Below are positions 49,784-58,148 of a stretch of 64,000 nt of DNA, in pieces. The first letter of the stretch is position 1; every line of letters starts with the position of its first letter. The DNA lies in the NCBI RefSeq assembly GCF_964266745.1, contig NZ_CAXWGX010000023.1, forward strand, positions 310,001 to 374,000, read 5' to 3'. The translations under genes and the position numbers were made by a program. The notes beneath the pieces are model-generated. The model was given only the letters and a program-made list of their open reading frames with translations, had not been told where the DNA came from and searched no databases. Origin of the DNA: Propionicimonas sp020161015. Lineage in GTDB: Bacteria > Actinomycetota > Actinomycetes > Propionibacteriales > Propionibacteriaceae.

Positions 49784-52700
49784 TCAGGCCTCCTCCGGCT
49801 CCAGCCCGGTCTCGATCACCCGTCGGGCGACCTCGCGCAGCTTGAGGTTGCGGTTCTGGCTGGCCGAGCGCAGGCGGTCGAACGCCTGGCCCGGCACCAG
49901 CCGGTGCCGCTCGACGAGGATGCCGATGGCCTGGCCGATCAGGCGGTGGCTTTCCATCGCAGCCTGGAGGTTCGCCTCCCTGTCCGCTGCGCGCTGGGCC
50001 TCGATCACCCGGTCGACGGCGATCGCGAAGGCCTGCGCGAGCAGGTCGGCCACGATCATCTCGTCGGGCGGGATCCGCCTCGGACGGGGGAACTGCACCC
50101 ACGCGCGGCAACCCGTGGCGCTGCTGCGGGGGACGAGCAGGATGCCGGGCCGCAGGCTCACGGTGTCGGGGCTCGGTTCGCCCCCCAGCCCGACACGCAC
50201 CTGCTCGGGGAGGTCCTCCGCGGTCACGGTGTTCGGGCCGTGCAGCACGACCTGCCGCTCGTCGAGGCGCAGCTGGATGGTGCTGCCACCGTTGAAGAGC
50301 ACACCGAGTCCGTGCTGGGCGACCGAGAGCAGGGTGTCCAGGTCGTCGACCGTCGCGAAGTCGGCGCTGACCTGCGCCCCGGCGACGCGGCGGTCTCTCG
50401 CCGCACGCTCGCGGGTGATGTCCCGCAGCGTGCTGACGTTTGCGCTGACCATGGCGCCCACCGGGCGCACCTGGGCGTCGGTGGCGCGCACCCACACCGG
50501 CTCGCGGTCGCGTCGGCGGAACTGCAGCTCCACGGTCTGGCTGACCCCCCGGCGCGCCCGTTCGTGCGCTGTCGTGATCGCGGCAAGCGCCTCCGCGTCC
50601 TCCTCAGCCGTCGGCCACCAGGGGTAGGGCGGGCGGAAGGGCCCGTCGTCCATGCCGTAGCCGAGCAGGTCGGTGAACGACTCGTTGAGTTCGATCACGA
50701 GGCCGTCGGCGTCGAAGAGCAGCAGCCCGTCGTTGATCGCCGCCATCACCGCCCGTCGCCAGGCGGCGTCGGTGGAACGCTCGCGCGCCCGTTCGAGGTT
50801 GGCCGCGAGCCGGGCCCGCAGGTTCAGCATCGTGAAGGGCTTGGCGATGTAGTCGTCGGCGCCCTCGTCCAGCCCGATCGCGGCGGCATCCGCCCCCGAT
50901 CGGGCGGAGAGCACGAGGACCGGCAGGTCCCGGATCGCAGGGTCCTCCCGGATCAGCCGGACCAGCGCGAGACCGTCGATGCCGGGCATCACGAGGTCGG
51001 TGAGCACGATGTCGGGGCGCCGGGCGCGGATCGCCTCGAGCGCCGTCCCGCCGTCGGTGGCCAGGTCGACGACGTAGGAGTCGGCGAGCGCGTCGGCGAA
51101 GAAGTGCGCGAGCTGCGGGTCGTCCTCCACGACCAGAAGGCGGGGCAGGCCATCCTCCGCACTGTCGGTCCTGGTGTGCCAGGACTCGAGCTCTGCGAGG
51201 AAGGAGCCGACGCGGCGGGGGGTGACCGAGCGTCCTCCGGCCTGGGGGACGGCCGGCTGGAACGGCAACCGGACGGTGAACCGGCTGCCCCTGCCCGGCT
51301 CGGAGTCGAGGGCCACGCTGCCACCGAGGATCTCGGTGAGGTGGCGCACCATCGCCAGCCCGATCCCGGCCCCGGGCACCTCGCGGCCCCCGCTGGGCGG
51401 GCGGAGCCGCTCGAACCGGGCGAACACGCGGTCGTGGTCGGACGGGTCGATGCCCGACCCGGTGTCGGCGACCTCGACGAGGTAGCTGTCGCCCTCCTCC
51501 CGCAGGCGGACGGTGACGCTGCCCGTGTCGGTGAACTTGACCGCGTTCGACAGCAGGTTCAGCACGATCCGCTCGAAGAAGTCGGGGTCGACCTGCGCCG
51601 GCCGCGACAGGTCCGGCACGTCGGCGGAGAAGTCCAGGCCCGCCCGCTCGACGGCCGGGGCGAACGCCGCGCACAGCCCCCGGGTGGCGAGCGCCACGTC
51701 CGTGGGCTGGAGGGTGGGGACGAGCCGCCCCGCCTCGATGCGGCTGAAGTCCAGCATGGCCTCGACCATGCGGGCCAGGCGGGAGGCGTTCGCGCGCATC
51801 AGCACGAGGTCGTGGCGGACGGCAGCCGGCAGGTCCGGCTCGCGCTCGAGGATGTGCTCGATCGGCGCCGCCAGCAGCGTCAGCGGGGTGGTCAGCTCGT
51901 GGCTCACGCTGGAGAAGAACTCCGACTTGGCGGCGTCGAGCGCGACGGCCCTGGCCACGCGCCGTCGCTCGGCCCACAGCTCCGCCTGGGTGAGCATCGC
52001 GCTGCCCAGAGCGGCCGCCACCAGGACGAGGTAGCCCTCCAGGTCCGCGTCCCAGGGACGGGCCGGGTGATGGCGGACGAGCAGGACGTGGGTCGGCGCG
52101 GCCTGCTCGGGGTCGATGACGCCGAACGCGTGCACCCCTTCGTTGGGGCCCTCGGTCCCGTGCTGGGGCCCGCCCTCGGTGACGCACGCGCGCAGCAGGT
52201 CGGCGGCGGCCGTGCAGTCCGGTGGGTCGCCGAACGAGGCGAGGACGTGCGGCGGCCGGTCGTCGCCCGGGATCCGGCACAGCACCCCGGCCGGGTGGTC
52301 GGCGGCGTTGTCGGCGAGCACCCGCATCGCGAGCTCGGCGATCTCGGTCTCCGTCGCCGTGTCGGGGAGCTCCCTGCCGAGGCGCTCGAGGGTGCGCAGC
52401 CGACGGTCGGCGAGGACCTTGTCGGTCGATTCCACGAAGGTCGCCAACACGCCCAGCGGACGCGCGTCCTCGTCGATGACGGGGGAGTAGCAGAAGGTGA
52501 AGTACGACTCCTGGCCGGGGACGGTGCGGTTGAGGTGTACGACCTGGTCGGTCGCGAAGAAGGGCTGCCCGGTCCGTTCCACGGTGTCCAGCAACGCGCC
52601 GATCTGGCGGGCCGTCTCGGGCCAGAAGGCGACCGTCGGGTGGCCGAGAGCGCGCGCGAAGCGGTCCGGCCCGAACACCTCGCGGCAGGCGTCGTTGTAG

Positions 52701-52939
52701 ACGGCCAGTCGCTCCGGGCCGAGCCTCACGTTCATCGGGAAGAGCGAGCCGAGGGTCACCATCACCGCGTCCCGGGTGGCCCGGGGCCAGTCGGTGATCG
52801 GCCCCAGAGAGGTGGACGCCCAGTCGTGGGCGGCGACGCGCGCACCCATCTCGCCCTGGCGGGCGATCCACTCCAGCCACGGCGGATCCGCCGGCCGGCG
52901 CGGCGTCCGGCTGTCCTCGCCGGGGTCGTCGAAGGTCAT
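49784..52939 (-). CDS. Hybrid sensor histidine kinase with receiver, PAS and C-terminal GAF-like/ANTAR module
   Basis: A 1051-residue cytoplasmic multi-domain regulator. In order: a PAS-like domain (about 40-180, FTFCYSPVIDEDARPLGVLATF); a GAF-like stretch (190-330); HisKA with FFSSVSHELTTPLTLL near 350; HATPase with NLLSNAVKF, DTGSGI and GAGIGLAMV; a receiver from about 604 (LLVVEDDPQ, IVLTDLVMPGIDG, KPF); a second PAS (AINDGLLLFDADGLVIELNE); and a module from about 870 ending in an ANTAR domain (MESHRLIGQAIGILVERHR). The last module is paralogous to the free protein at 32589. No membrane helix is evident. The gene is divergent from the FAD-Rieske gene and has GGGTAT and GGGTAC motifs upstream (53022-53035). 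Confidence 0.88.
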   Translation of the reverse strand: MTFDDPGEDSRTPRRPADPPWLEWIARQGEMGARVAAHDWASTSLGPITDWPRATRDAVMVTLGSLFPMNVRLGPERLAVYNDACREVFGPDRFARALGHPTVAFWPETARQIGALLDTVERTGQPFFATDQVVHLNRTVPGQESYFTFCYSPVIDEDARPLGVLATFVESTDKVLADRRLRTLERLGRELPDTATETEIAELAMRVLADNAADHPAGVLCRIPGDDRPPHVLASFGDPPDCTAAADLLRACVTEGGPQHGTEGPNEGVHAFGVIDPEQAAPTHVLLVRHHPARPWDADLEGYLVLVAAALGSAMLTQAELWAERRRVARAVALDAAKSEFFSSVSHELTTPLTLLAAPIEHILEREPDLPAAVRHDLVLMRANASRLARMVEAMLDFSRIEAGRLVPTLQPTDVALATRGLCAAFAPAVERAGLDFSADVPDLSRPAQVDPDFFERIVLNLLSNAVKFTDTGSVTVRLREEGDSYLVEVADTGSGIDPSDHDRVFARFERLRPPSGGREVPGAGIGLAMVRHLTEILGGSVALDSEPGRGSRFTVRLPFQPAVPQAGGRSVTPRRVGSFLAELESWHTRTDSAEDGLPRLLVVEDDPQLAHFFADALADSYVVDLATDGGTALEAIRARRPDIVLTDLVMPGIDGLALVRLIREDPAIRDLPVLVLSARSGADAAAIGLDEGADDYIAKPFTMLNLRARLAANLERARERSTDAAWRRAVMAAINDGLLLFDADGLVIELNESFTDLLGYGMDDGPFRPPYPWWPTAEEDAEALAAITTAHERARRGVSQTVELQFRRRDREPVWVRATDAQVRPVGAMVSANVSTLRDITRERAARDRRVAGAQVSADFATVDDLDTLLSVAQHGLGVLFNGGSTIQLRLDERQVVLHGPNTVTAEDLPEQVRVGLGGEPSPDTVSLRPGILLVPRSSATGCRAWVQFPRPRRIPPDEMIVADLLAQAFAIAVDRVIEAQRAADREANLQAAMESHRLIGQAIGILVERHRLVPGQAFDRLRSASQNRNLKLREVARRVIETGLEPEEA

Positions 52940-53104
52940 TCGGCACACTCCATCGAAGGCACGGTCGCCCGGAGCGGGGGCTCCCCACACACGGGCGCGG
53001 GACAGGCGTTGTGCGGTCACGATACCCGCGTACCCCGGTGCCTGCGCCAGTGGCGGAGTACGGCGCCAGCGGGTAAGGGGGAGTGAGGACCGCGAGGAGG
53101 ACTC

Positions 53105-54598
53105 ATGACGTCGTACTGGCTCGACACCCACCCTGTCCCGGAGCGGGGCACCCCGATCGACGCCGGCGAACGCCACGACACCGTGGTGGTCGGCGCCGGG
53201 CTGACCGGTGTCGTCACGGCCCTGCTGCTCGCCCGTGCCGGGCAACGGGTCTGCCTGCTGGAGGCGCGATCGGTCGGCGCGGTGACCACCGGCAACACGT
53301 CGGCGAAGGCCAGCCTGCTCCAGGGAGCGAACCTGTCCCAGGTACGCCGGCATCACGGCGAGGAGGCGCTGGGGGCCTATGTGCACGCGAATCTCGCCGG
53401 CCAGGCCTGGCTCAGGGAGTTCATGGTCGACCACGCGCTCGCCCACCAGGTGCGGACGGCCTTCAGCTACGCCGACACCCACGAGGGCGTGCGGCGGCTG
53501 GACGCGGAGGTGGACGCGGCGAAGGCCGCCGGGCTCCCGGTCGACTGGGTGGCGGAGACCGGCCTTCCCTACCCCGTCGCCGGCGCCATCGCCCTTCCGG
53601 CGCAGCTCCAGCTGCACCCCACGCTGCTGCTCGCCGCCCTGCTGGACGAGGCGCTGGCAACCGGTGTCGTGCTGCACACCGGCTGCCGGGTGCACGACCT
53701 CGCCGTCCGGGGAGGCTGCGAGGTGACCACCACGGCCGGCACGGTGTCCGCCGACCGGGTGGTGCTCGCCACCGGCACGCCGATCCTCGATCGCGGGGGC
53801 CACTTCGCGAGGCTCGCCGCGCAGCGTTCGTACGCGCTGGCGTTCCGTGGGGACGGCCACCTGCCGCAGGGCATGTACCTGTCGATCGACGAGCCCACGC
53901 GGTCGCTGCGCACCACGCCGTCCCCGGACGGGGAGGTCCTCATCGTCGGGGGCAACGGGCACCCGGTGGGGCGCCACGGGTCCACCCGGGAGCTCGTCGC
54001 CGACCTGGAGGCGTGGACCACGGGGATCTTCCCCAGCGCGGTACGGACCCACGCCTGGTCGGCCCAGGACTACCGTGCCGCGGGCAGGCTGCCGTTGGCC
54101 GACGTGCTGCCGCTGAGCAACGGACGCGTGGTCGCCGCCACCGGCTACGCGAAGTGGGGCATGACGAACGCGGTGGCGTCCGCGCTGCGCATCGCCGGAC
54201 GCTGGGCGGGGGCGGAGCACGCCTGGGCCCGGGTGCTCGACGACGTCCACGCCTCCCTCGCCGATCTGGCAGAGGGCACGCGGTCCAACGCAGAGGTCGC
54301 CCTCGCGGCCTCGCGTGGCTGGATCGCCGGGGAGGCCACCGCCCTGGAAGGTGACCCGGGCGAGGGCCGCGGTGTCGTCGGCCGGCTGGGGGGCCGGCCC
54401 GCGGCCCGCTCACGCGTGGACGGCGTGACCTGCACGGTCTCCGGGGTGTGCACGCACCTGGGCGGCGTCCTGGCCTGGAACGACCAGGAGCGCTCGTGGG
54501 ACTGCCCCTTGCACGGCTCCCGCTTCGATGCGTCCGGACGGGTCCTCGAGGGCCCGGCGGTGGACGACCTGGAGGTGCTCGGCGGCGAAAGTGGGTAG
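53105..54598 (+). CDS. FAD-dependent oxidoreductase with C-terminal Rieske domain
   Basis: A 497-residue fusion. The N-terminal dinucleotide fold has VVVGAGLTGVVTALLLARAG and a D-amino-acid-oxidase-like body (ATGYAKWGMTNA). The C-terminal 60 residues are a Rieske iron-sulfur domain with CTHLGG and CPLHGSRF. Proteins with this layout are thought to oxidise amines or similar small molecules; the substrate is unknown. ATG 53105 has GAGGAGGAC upstream, and GGGTAA at 53071-53076 may be a stress-sigma -10. It is probably co-transcribed with the FMN reductase gene. Confidence 0.88.
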   Translation: MTSYWLDTHPVPERGTPIDAGERHDTVVVGAGLTGVVTALLLARAGQRVCLLEARSVGAVTTGNTSAKASLLQGANLSQVRRHHGEEALGAYVHANLAGQAWLREFMVDHALAHQVRTAFSYADTHEGVRRLDAEVDAAKAAGLPVDWVAETGLPYPVAGAIALPAQLQLHPTLLLAALLDEALATGVVLHTGCRVHDLAVRGGCEVTTTAGTVSADRVVLATGTPILDRGGHFARLAAQRSYALAFRGDGHLPQGMYLSIDEPTRSLRTTPSPDGEVLIVGGNGHPVGRHGSTRELVADLEAWTTGIFPSAVRTHAWSAQDYRAAGRLPLADVLPLSNGRVVAATGYAKWGMTNAVASALRIAGRWAGAEHAWARVLDDVHASLADLAEGTRSNAEVALAASRGWIAGEATALEGDPGEGRGVVGRLGGRPAARSRVDGVTCTVSGVCTHLGGVLAWNDQERSWDCPLHGSRFDASGRVLEGPAVDDLEVLGGESG

Positions 54599-54628
54599 GT
54601 GTTCTTCCCGTCCAGCGGAAGGAGCGCC

Positions 54629-55204
54629 ATGGCCCGGCGCATCGGCTACCTGATCGGCTCCCTGTCGAGCACCTCCATCAACCGGCGACTGGCGAAGGCC
54701 CTGATCGGCCTCGCGCCGGCCTCGCTCGAGTTCTTCGAGATCGGCATCCGCGACCTGCCCCTGTTCACCCCCGACCTCGAGCAGGACCTGCCGCCGACGG
54801 TCTCGGCGTTCAAGCGGGAGCTGGAGTCCGCCGACGGCATCCTGTTCGTCTCCCCGGAGTACAACCGCTCGATCCCCGGCGCTCTCAAGAACGCCATCGA
54901 CTGGGGGTCGCGCCCGCGGGGGCGCAACTCCTTCGCCCGCAAGCCGTCCGCCATCATCGGCGCGTCGACCGGGGCGATCGGCACGGCCCTGATGCAGGCG
55001 TCGATGCGCAACGTCCTCAGCTTCCTCGACGCCCCGCAACTCACCTCGCCGGAGGCCTACATCACCTTCCGCCCCGAGGCCTACGCCGACGACGGGACCG
55101 TGCGCGACGACGCCACCCGGCGCTTCCTCGAGCACTGGGTGGGAGAGTACGCGGGCTTCGTCGACCGGGTGCTCGCCGTCAACGCTCCCGGCCGGTCCGG
55201 CTGA
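54629..55204 (+). CDS. NADPH-dependent FMN reductase
   Basis: A 191-residue flavodoxin-like reductase. GSLSSTSINRRLAKAL binds the FMN phosphate, and FVSPEYNRSIPGALKNAIDW is the family signature. Such enzymes reduce flavins, quinones or chromate. ATG 54629 has GGAAGGAG upstream, 30 bases after the FAD-Rieske stop. The SDR gene converges on it from the right. Confidence 0.9.
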   Translation: MARRIGYLIGSLSSTSINRRLAKALIGLAPASLEFFEIGIRDLPLFTPDLEQDLPPTVSAFKRELESADGILFVSPEYNRSIPGALKNAIDWGSRPRGRNSFARKPSAIIGASTGAIGTALMQASMRNVLSFLDAPQLTSPEAYITFRPEAYADDGTVRDDATRRFLEHWVGEYAGFVDRVLAVNAPGRSG

Positions 55205-55206
55205 CG

Positions 55207-55240
55207 GGAGCGCCGACCGCGCAGTCGCGGCTCCGGCTCC
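55207..55240. terminator. Hairpin between convergent FMN reductase and SDR genes
   Basis: CCGCG-CAGT-CGCGG inner stem, with GGAGC/GCTCC pairing outside after a short mismatch. It sits in the 40-base gap between the two stops. Confidence 0.4.
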
Positions 55241-55244
55241 TGGG

Positions 55245-56144
55245 CTAGAACGTGGCGCGGCCGCCGGTGACGCCCAGGATGGTCCCGGAGACGTAGCCCG
55301 CCGTCCGCTCGGAGGCCAGGAACACGTAGGCCGGCGCCAGTTCGGCCGGCTGGCCGGCCCGTCCGAGCGGGGTGTCGCGGCCGAAGTCCTCGATCGTGCC
55401 CGCCTCCCTGGTCGCCGGCTGGAGGGGGGTCCAGATCGGGCCGGGAGCGACCGCGTTGACGCGGATCCCGCGCGGGCCGAGCTGTTCTGCAAGGTTGGCG
55501 GTGATGCTGTTGATGGCCGCCTTCGTGGCCGCGTAGTCCAGCAGCGGGCCGGACGGCTCGTAGGCCTGGATCGAGCTGGTGTTGATGATCGTCGAACCCT
55601 CGCGCAGGTGGGGCAGGGCTGCCTGGGACACCCACAGCGTGGCACCGATGTTGGTGCGGAGAACCCGGTCGACGAGCTCGGGGCGCAGCCCCTCAAGGGT
55701 GCCGTCGTTCTCGCGCGGGAAGTGGATCCCGGCGTTGTTCACGACGATGTCCAGGCCGCCGAGCGCCTCGACCGCCCCGGCCACGACCTGGCGGCACGTC
55801 TCCGCCTCGACGAGATCCCCGGGCACGCGGACGGCGCGGCGTCCGGCCTTCTCGATCCAGGAGCAGGTGTCGGTGGCGTCGGGCTCCTCCTCGGGGAGGT
55901 AGCTGATCGCGACGTCCGCGCCCTCCCTGGCGAAGGCGATCGCGACGGCCCGTCCGATCCCCGAGTCGCCGCCGGTCACCAGCGCCTTGCGGCCGGTGAG
56001 CAGCCCCGTCCCGGTGTAGCTCGCCTCGCCGTGGTCGGGACGGGGCTCCATCCGGCCGGTGAGGCCGGGCGGCGGCTGCTCCTGGGCGGGGAAGCCCGCG
56101 TCCTCGCCGGGCCGGGGCGTGCCTGTCTGGTCCTGTTCGCTCAT
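55245..56144 (-). CDS. SDR-family oxidoreductase of the long general-stress type
   Basis: A 299-residue short-chain dehydrogenase with a 45-residue extension (MSEQDQTGTPRPGEDAGFPA...) before the fold. The cofactor motif is TGGDSGIG, then NNAG, the active YAATK, and PGPIWTPLQPA. The extension and length fit the YghA/YdaD type of SDR, several of which are general stress proteins. On its strand GGGTAA lies nine bases before the ATG, with GTTC 15 bases further up, a stress-sigma-like arrangement. Its start overlaps the topoisomerase stop (ATGA), so it is also read from that gene. Confidence 0.88.
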   Translation of the reverse strand: MSEQDQTGTPRPGEDAGFPAQEQPPPGLTGRMEPRPDHGEASYTGTGLLTGRKALVTGGDSGIGRAVAIAFAREGADVAISYLPEEEPDATDTCSWIEKAGRRAVRVPGDLVEAETCRQVVAGAVEALGGLDIVVNNAGIHFPRENDGTLEGLRPELVDRVLRTNIGATLWVSQAALPHLREGSTIINTSSIQAYEPSGPLLDYAATKAAINSITANLAEQLGPRGIRVNAVAPGPIWTPLQPATREAGTIEDFGRDTPLGRAGQPAELAPAYVFLASERTAGYVSGTILGVTGGRATF

Positions 56145-57193
56145 GGCGTCCGGTTACCCACGGTGCCCCCGGCGGAACCACCACCGCCCCCGGCCGGCCC
56201 GTCGAGCAGCGCGAGGACGGCCCTCTCGAGGCCGGCGCGACGGCGCGCCGGCGAGGGGTAGCGCCGTCGGGCGGCGACCGCGATGGTCTCACCGGCCTCG
56301 AAGCGGTCGACCACGCGCGGATCGATGTAGGACGCCTTCGCGATCGCCGGGGTGTTGCCCAGGTAGGCCGCCACCTCCGCGGACGCCCGGGCCACAGCGC
56401 GGCGGCGGGAGGCGGCCGTCCGCCCGTGCTCTGCGGTGAGGGCGAGCGACTCGGCGGCGAGCACGGTGGCGTGCCAGGTGCGGAAGTCCTTGGCGGTGAA
56501 CTCGCCGTCGAACAGCGAGGCGAGGTAGGCGTTCACCGCGGCGGAGGAGAGGTCGGCCCAACCGCCCGCGACCCGGTGGCCCAGCAGGCGGACGCCGCCG
56601 CGCCGCCGGCGCATGGCCACGAGGGCGGCCACCGCCTCGGGGTCGTCGACCTCGACCCGGTGAGCGACGCCGGACTTGCCGACGAACCGGAACACGAGGC
56701 GGCCGTCCTGGCGGCGCACGTGGGTGCGCTCCAGGGTGGTGAGCCCGAACGAGCCGTTCGCGTCGGCGTAGTAGTCGTTGCCGATCCGGAAGGCCCCGAG
56801 GTCGAGCAGCCGGACGGCGAGGGCCGCGGCCCGCTCGGGCGGCATGCCGGGCAGGGCGAGGTCGGCAGCCACCCGCCGGCGGACCGCCGGCAGGCGCCGG
56901 GCCGCGCGGGCGACCCGATCGAACTTCGCCCGGTCGCGCACCTCCCGCCAGGCCGGGTGGTACAGGTACTGGCGCCGGCCGGCGGCGTCCGTCCCTGTCG
57001 CCTGGAGGTGGCCGTTCGGGAACGGGCAGATCCACACGTCGCGCCAGGCGGGCGGGATCGCGAGCCCCCGGACGCGCTCCACGGCCGCGGCATCCAGCGG
57101 CGTCCCTCGCTCGTCGGCGTACCGGAACCCGTGACCGCTCCTGCGGCGGCTCCAGCCGGGCGAGGCCGGCGACACCCGGCGCAGTCGTGGCAT
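56141..57193 (-). CDS. DNA topoisomerase IB
   Basis: A 350-residue poxvirus-like type IB topoisomerase. The N-terminal part has SGHGFRYADERGTPLD and PPAWRDVWICPFPNGHLQATG, then GKSGVAHRVEV. The catalytic core has YLASLFDGEFTAKDFRTWHATV, and the tyrosine lies in NTPAIAKASYIDPRVVDRF. It relaxes supercoils through a 3'-phosphotyrosyl link. In bacteria it is an accessory enzyme. GGGTAC lies nine bases before ATG 57193. It is coupled with the SDR gene downstream. Confidence 0.93.
   Translation of the reverse strand: MPRLRRVSPASPGWSRRRSGHGFRYADERGTPLDAAAVERVRGLAIPPAWRDVWICPFPNGHLQATGTDAAGRRQYLYHPAWREVRDRAKFDRVARAARRLPAVRRRVAADLALPGMPPERAAALAVRLLDLGAFRIGNDYYADANGSFGLTTLERTHVRRQDGRLVFRFVGKSGVAHRVEVDDPEAVAALVAMRRRRGGVRLLGHRVAGGWADLSSAAVNAYLASLFDGEFTAKDFRTWHATVLAAESLALTAEHGRTAASRRRAVARASAEVAAYLGNTPAIAKASYIDPRVVDRFEAGETIAVAARRRYPSPARRRAGLERAVLALLDGPAGGGGGSAGGTVGNRTP
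56154..56178 (-). promoter_or_regulatory. GTTC-N15-GGGTAA stress-sigma-like promoter of the SDR gene
   Basis: On the minus strand GTTC (56175-56178) and GGGTAA (56154-56159), ending nine bases before the ATG. It resembles the actinobacterial SigB/SigF consensus GTTT-N-GGGTA. Confidence 0.4.
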
Positions 57194-57239
57194 GGTGCCC
57201 GAGTACCCGCGAGGGCCGGTGCGCCACACCCGCCCGCCG

Positions 57240-57265
57240 GTTGTGCGTCCGGCGTTTCCGGGTAA
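57240..57265 (+). promoter_or_regulatory. GTTG-N16-GGGTAA stress-sigma-like promoter
   Basis: GTTG (57240-57243), 16 bases, GGGTAA (57260-57265), upstream of the small frame at 57315 and the CPBP gene at 57422. Confidence 0.4.
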
Positions 57266-57314
57266 CCCTTGGTGCACGGACCGTACGATCACGGCCGGGA
57301 CGGCGGGAGGATGC

Positions 57315-57419
57315 ATGGAGGCGCCGACGGTCGTTGGGGAGGCTGCGTTCCTCGTCGCCCGCCCGGTGCCGCCGCCGTGGCTGCGGCGCCGTTCGTCCAC
57401 CGACGCGCGGTGCGCCTAG
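57315..57419 (+). CDS. Possible 34-residue small protein before the CPBP gene
   Basis: The frame MEAPTVVGEAAFLVARPVPP plus an Arg-rich tail (WLRRRSSTDARCA) begins four bases after GGGAGG and stops two bases before the next ATG. Position and ribosome site suggest a leader peptide or small gene, but the composition is not distinctive and chance is possible. Confidence 0.25.
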   Translation: MEAPTVVGEAAFLVARPVPPPWLRRRSSTDARCA

Positions 57420-57421
57420 GC

Positions 57422-58147
57422 ATGGCCGGACCCGTCGCCGAGCTCAGGGCGTTCCTGCGCGCGTCCCTGTTCGACCCGGTCGACCAGGCCCGGACGGAGG
57501 CGCCCGGCCTCCTGCTGCGGCGCCGCTGGGTCGCCGGTGCCACCCTGGTCGCCGGCGCGGTCACGCTGGGCTGGGCGCTGCGGATCCCGCCCGGCGACCC
57601 GCTGTTCTACCCTGCGACGCTCGGCCTGGCCGCCGTCTGGGCCGTCGGTGCCGTGCTCGCCGGGCCCCTGCACCTGGGCCGCGCCCACACCAGGGCAGGG
57701 ACGCGGACCAGCCGTTCCGTCGTCCAGTCCCTGGCGCTCGGCCTCCTGCTGCTCGGGGTCTTCCTCGCCGGGGCGGTCGTGGTGGCCGGCATCCCCGCGC
57801 TGCGGGACCCCGTGCAGGGGCTGCTCGACCACGCCCGGTACGGGTCGCTGGCGCTGGTCGCGGTGATCACCGCCGTCAACGGGATCGCCGAGGAGCTGTA
57901 CTTCCGCGGCGCGCTGTTCGACGCCCTGCCGCGGCGCGGGGCGGTCCTGGCCACCACGCTGGTCTACGGGCTGAGCACCGTGCCCACCCTCATCCCGCTG
58001 CTGGTCTTCGCCGCTCTGGTGCTCGGCACGGTGGTCGGCCTCCAGCGACGGGTGACCGGCGGCGTGCTCGGCCCGATCGTCACCCACCTCACCTGGAGCC
58101 TCGGGATGCTCTTCCTCCTGCCCTACACCCTCGACGTCTGGAGCTGA
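57422..58147 (+). CDS. CPBP-family intramembrane protease-like protein
   Basis: A 241-residue membrane protein. Seven or so helices carry the motifs NGIAEELYFRGALFDALP (the EExxxR signature) and IVTHLTWSLGMLF (His ligand). It belongs to the CAAX protease and bacteriocin-processing family, like the larger protein at 16156, but lacks the Pro-rich tail. ATG 57422 is taken; GTG 57410 is in frame. The next gene starts one base after its stop. Confidence 0.78.
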   Translation: MAGPVAELRAFLRASLFDPVDQARTEAPGLLLRRRWVAGATLVAGAVTLGWALRIPPGDPLFYPATLGLAAVWAVGAVLAGPLHLGRAHTRAGTRTSRSVVQSLALGLLLLGVFLAGAVVVAGIPALRDPVQGLLDHARYGSLALVAVITAVNGIAEELYFRGALFDALPRRGAVLATTLVYGLSTVPTLIPLLVFAALVLGTVVGLQRRVTGGVLGPIVTHLTWSLGMLFLLPYTLDVWS

Positions 58148-58148
58148 C

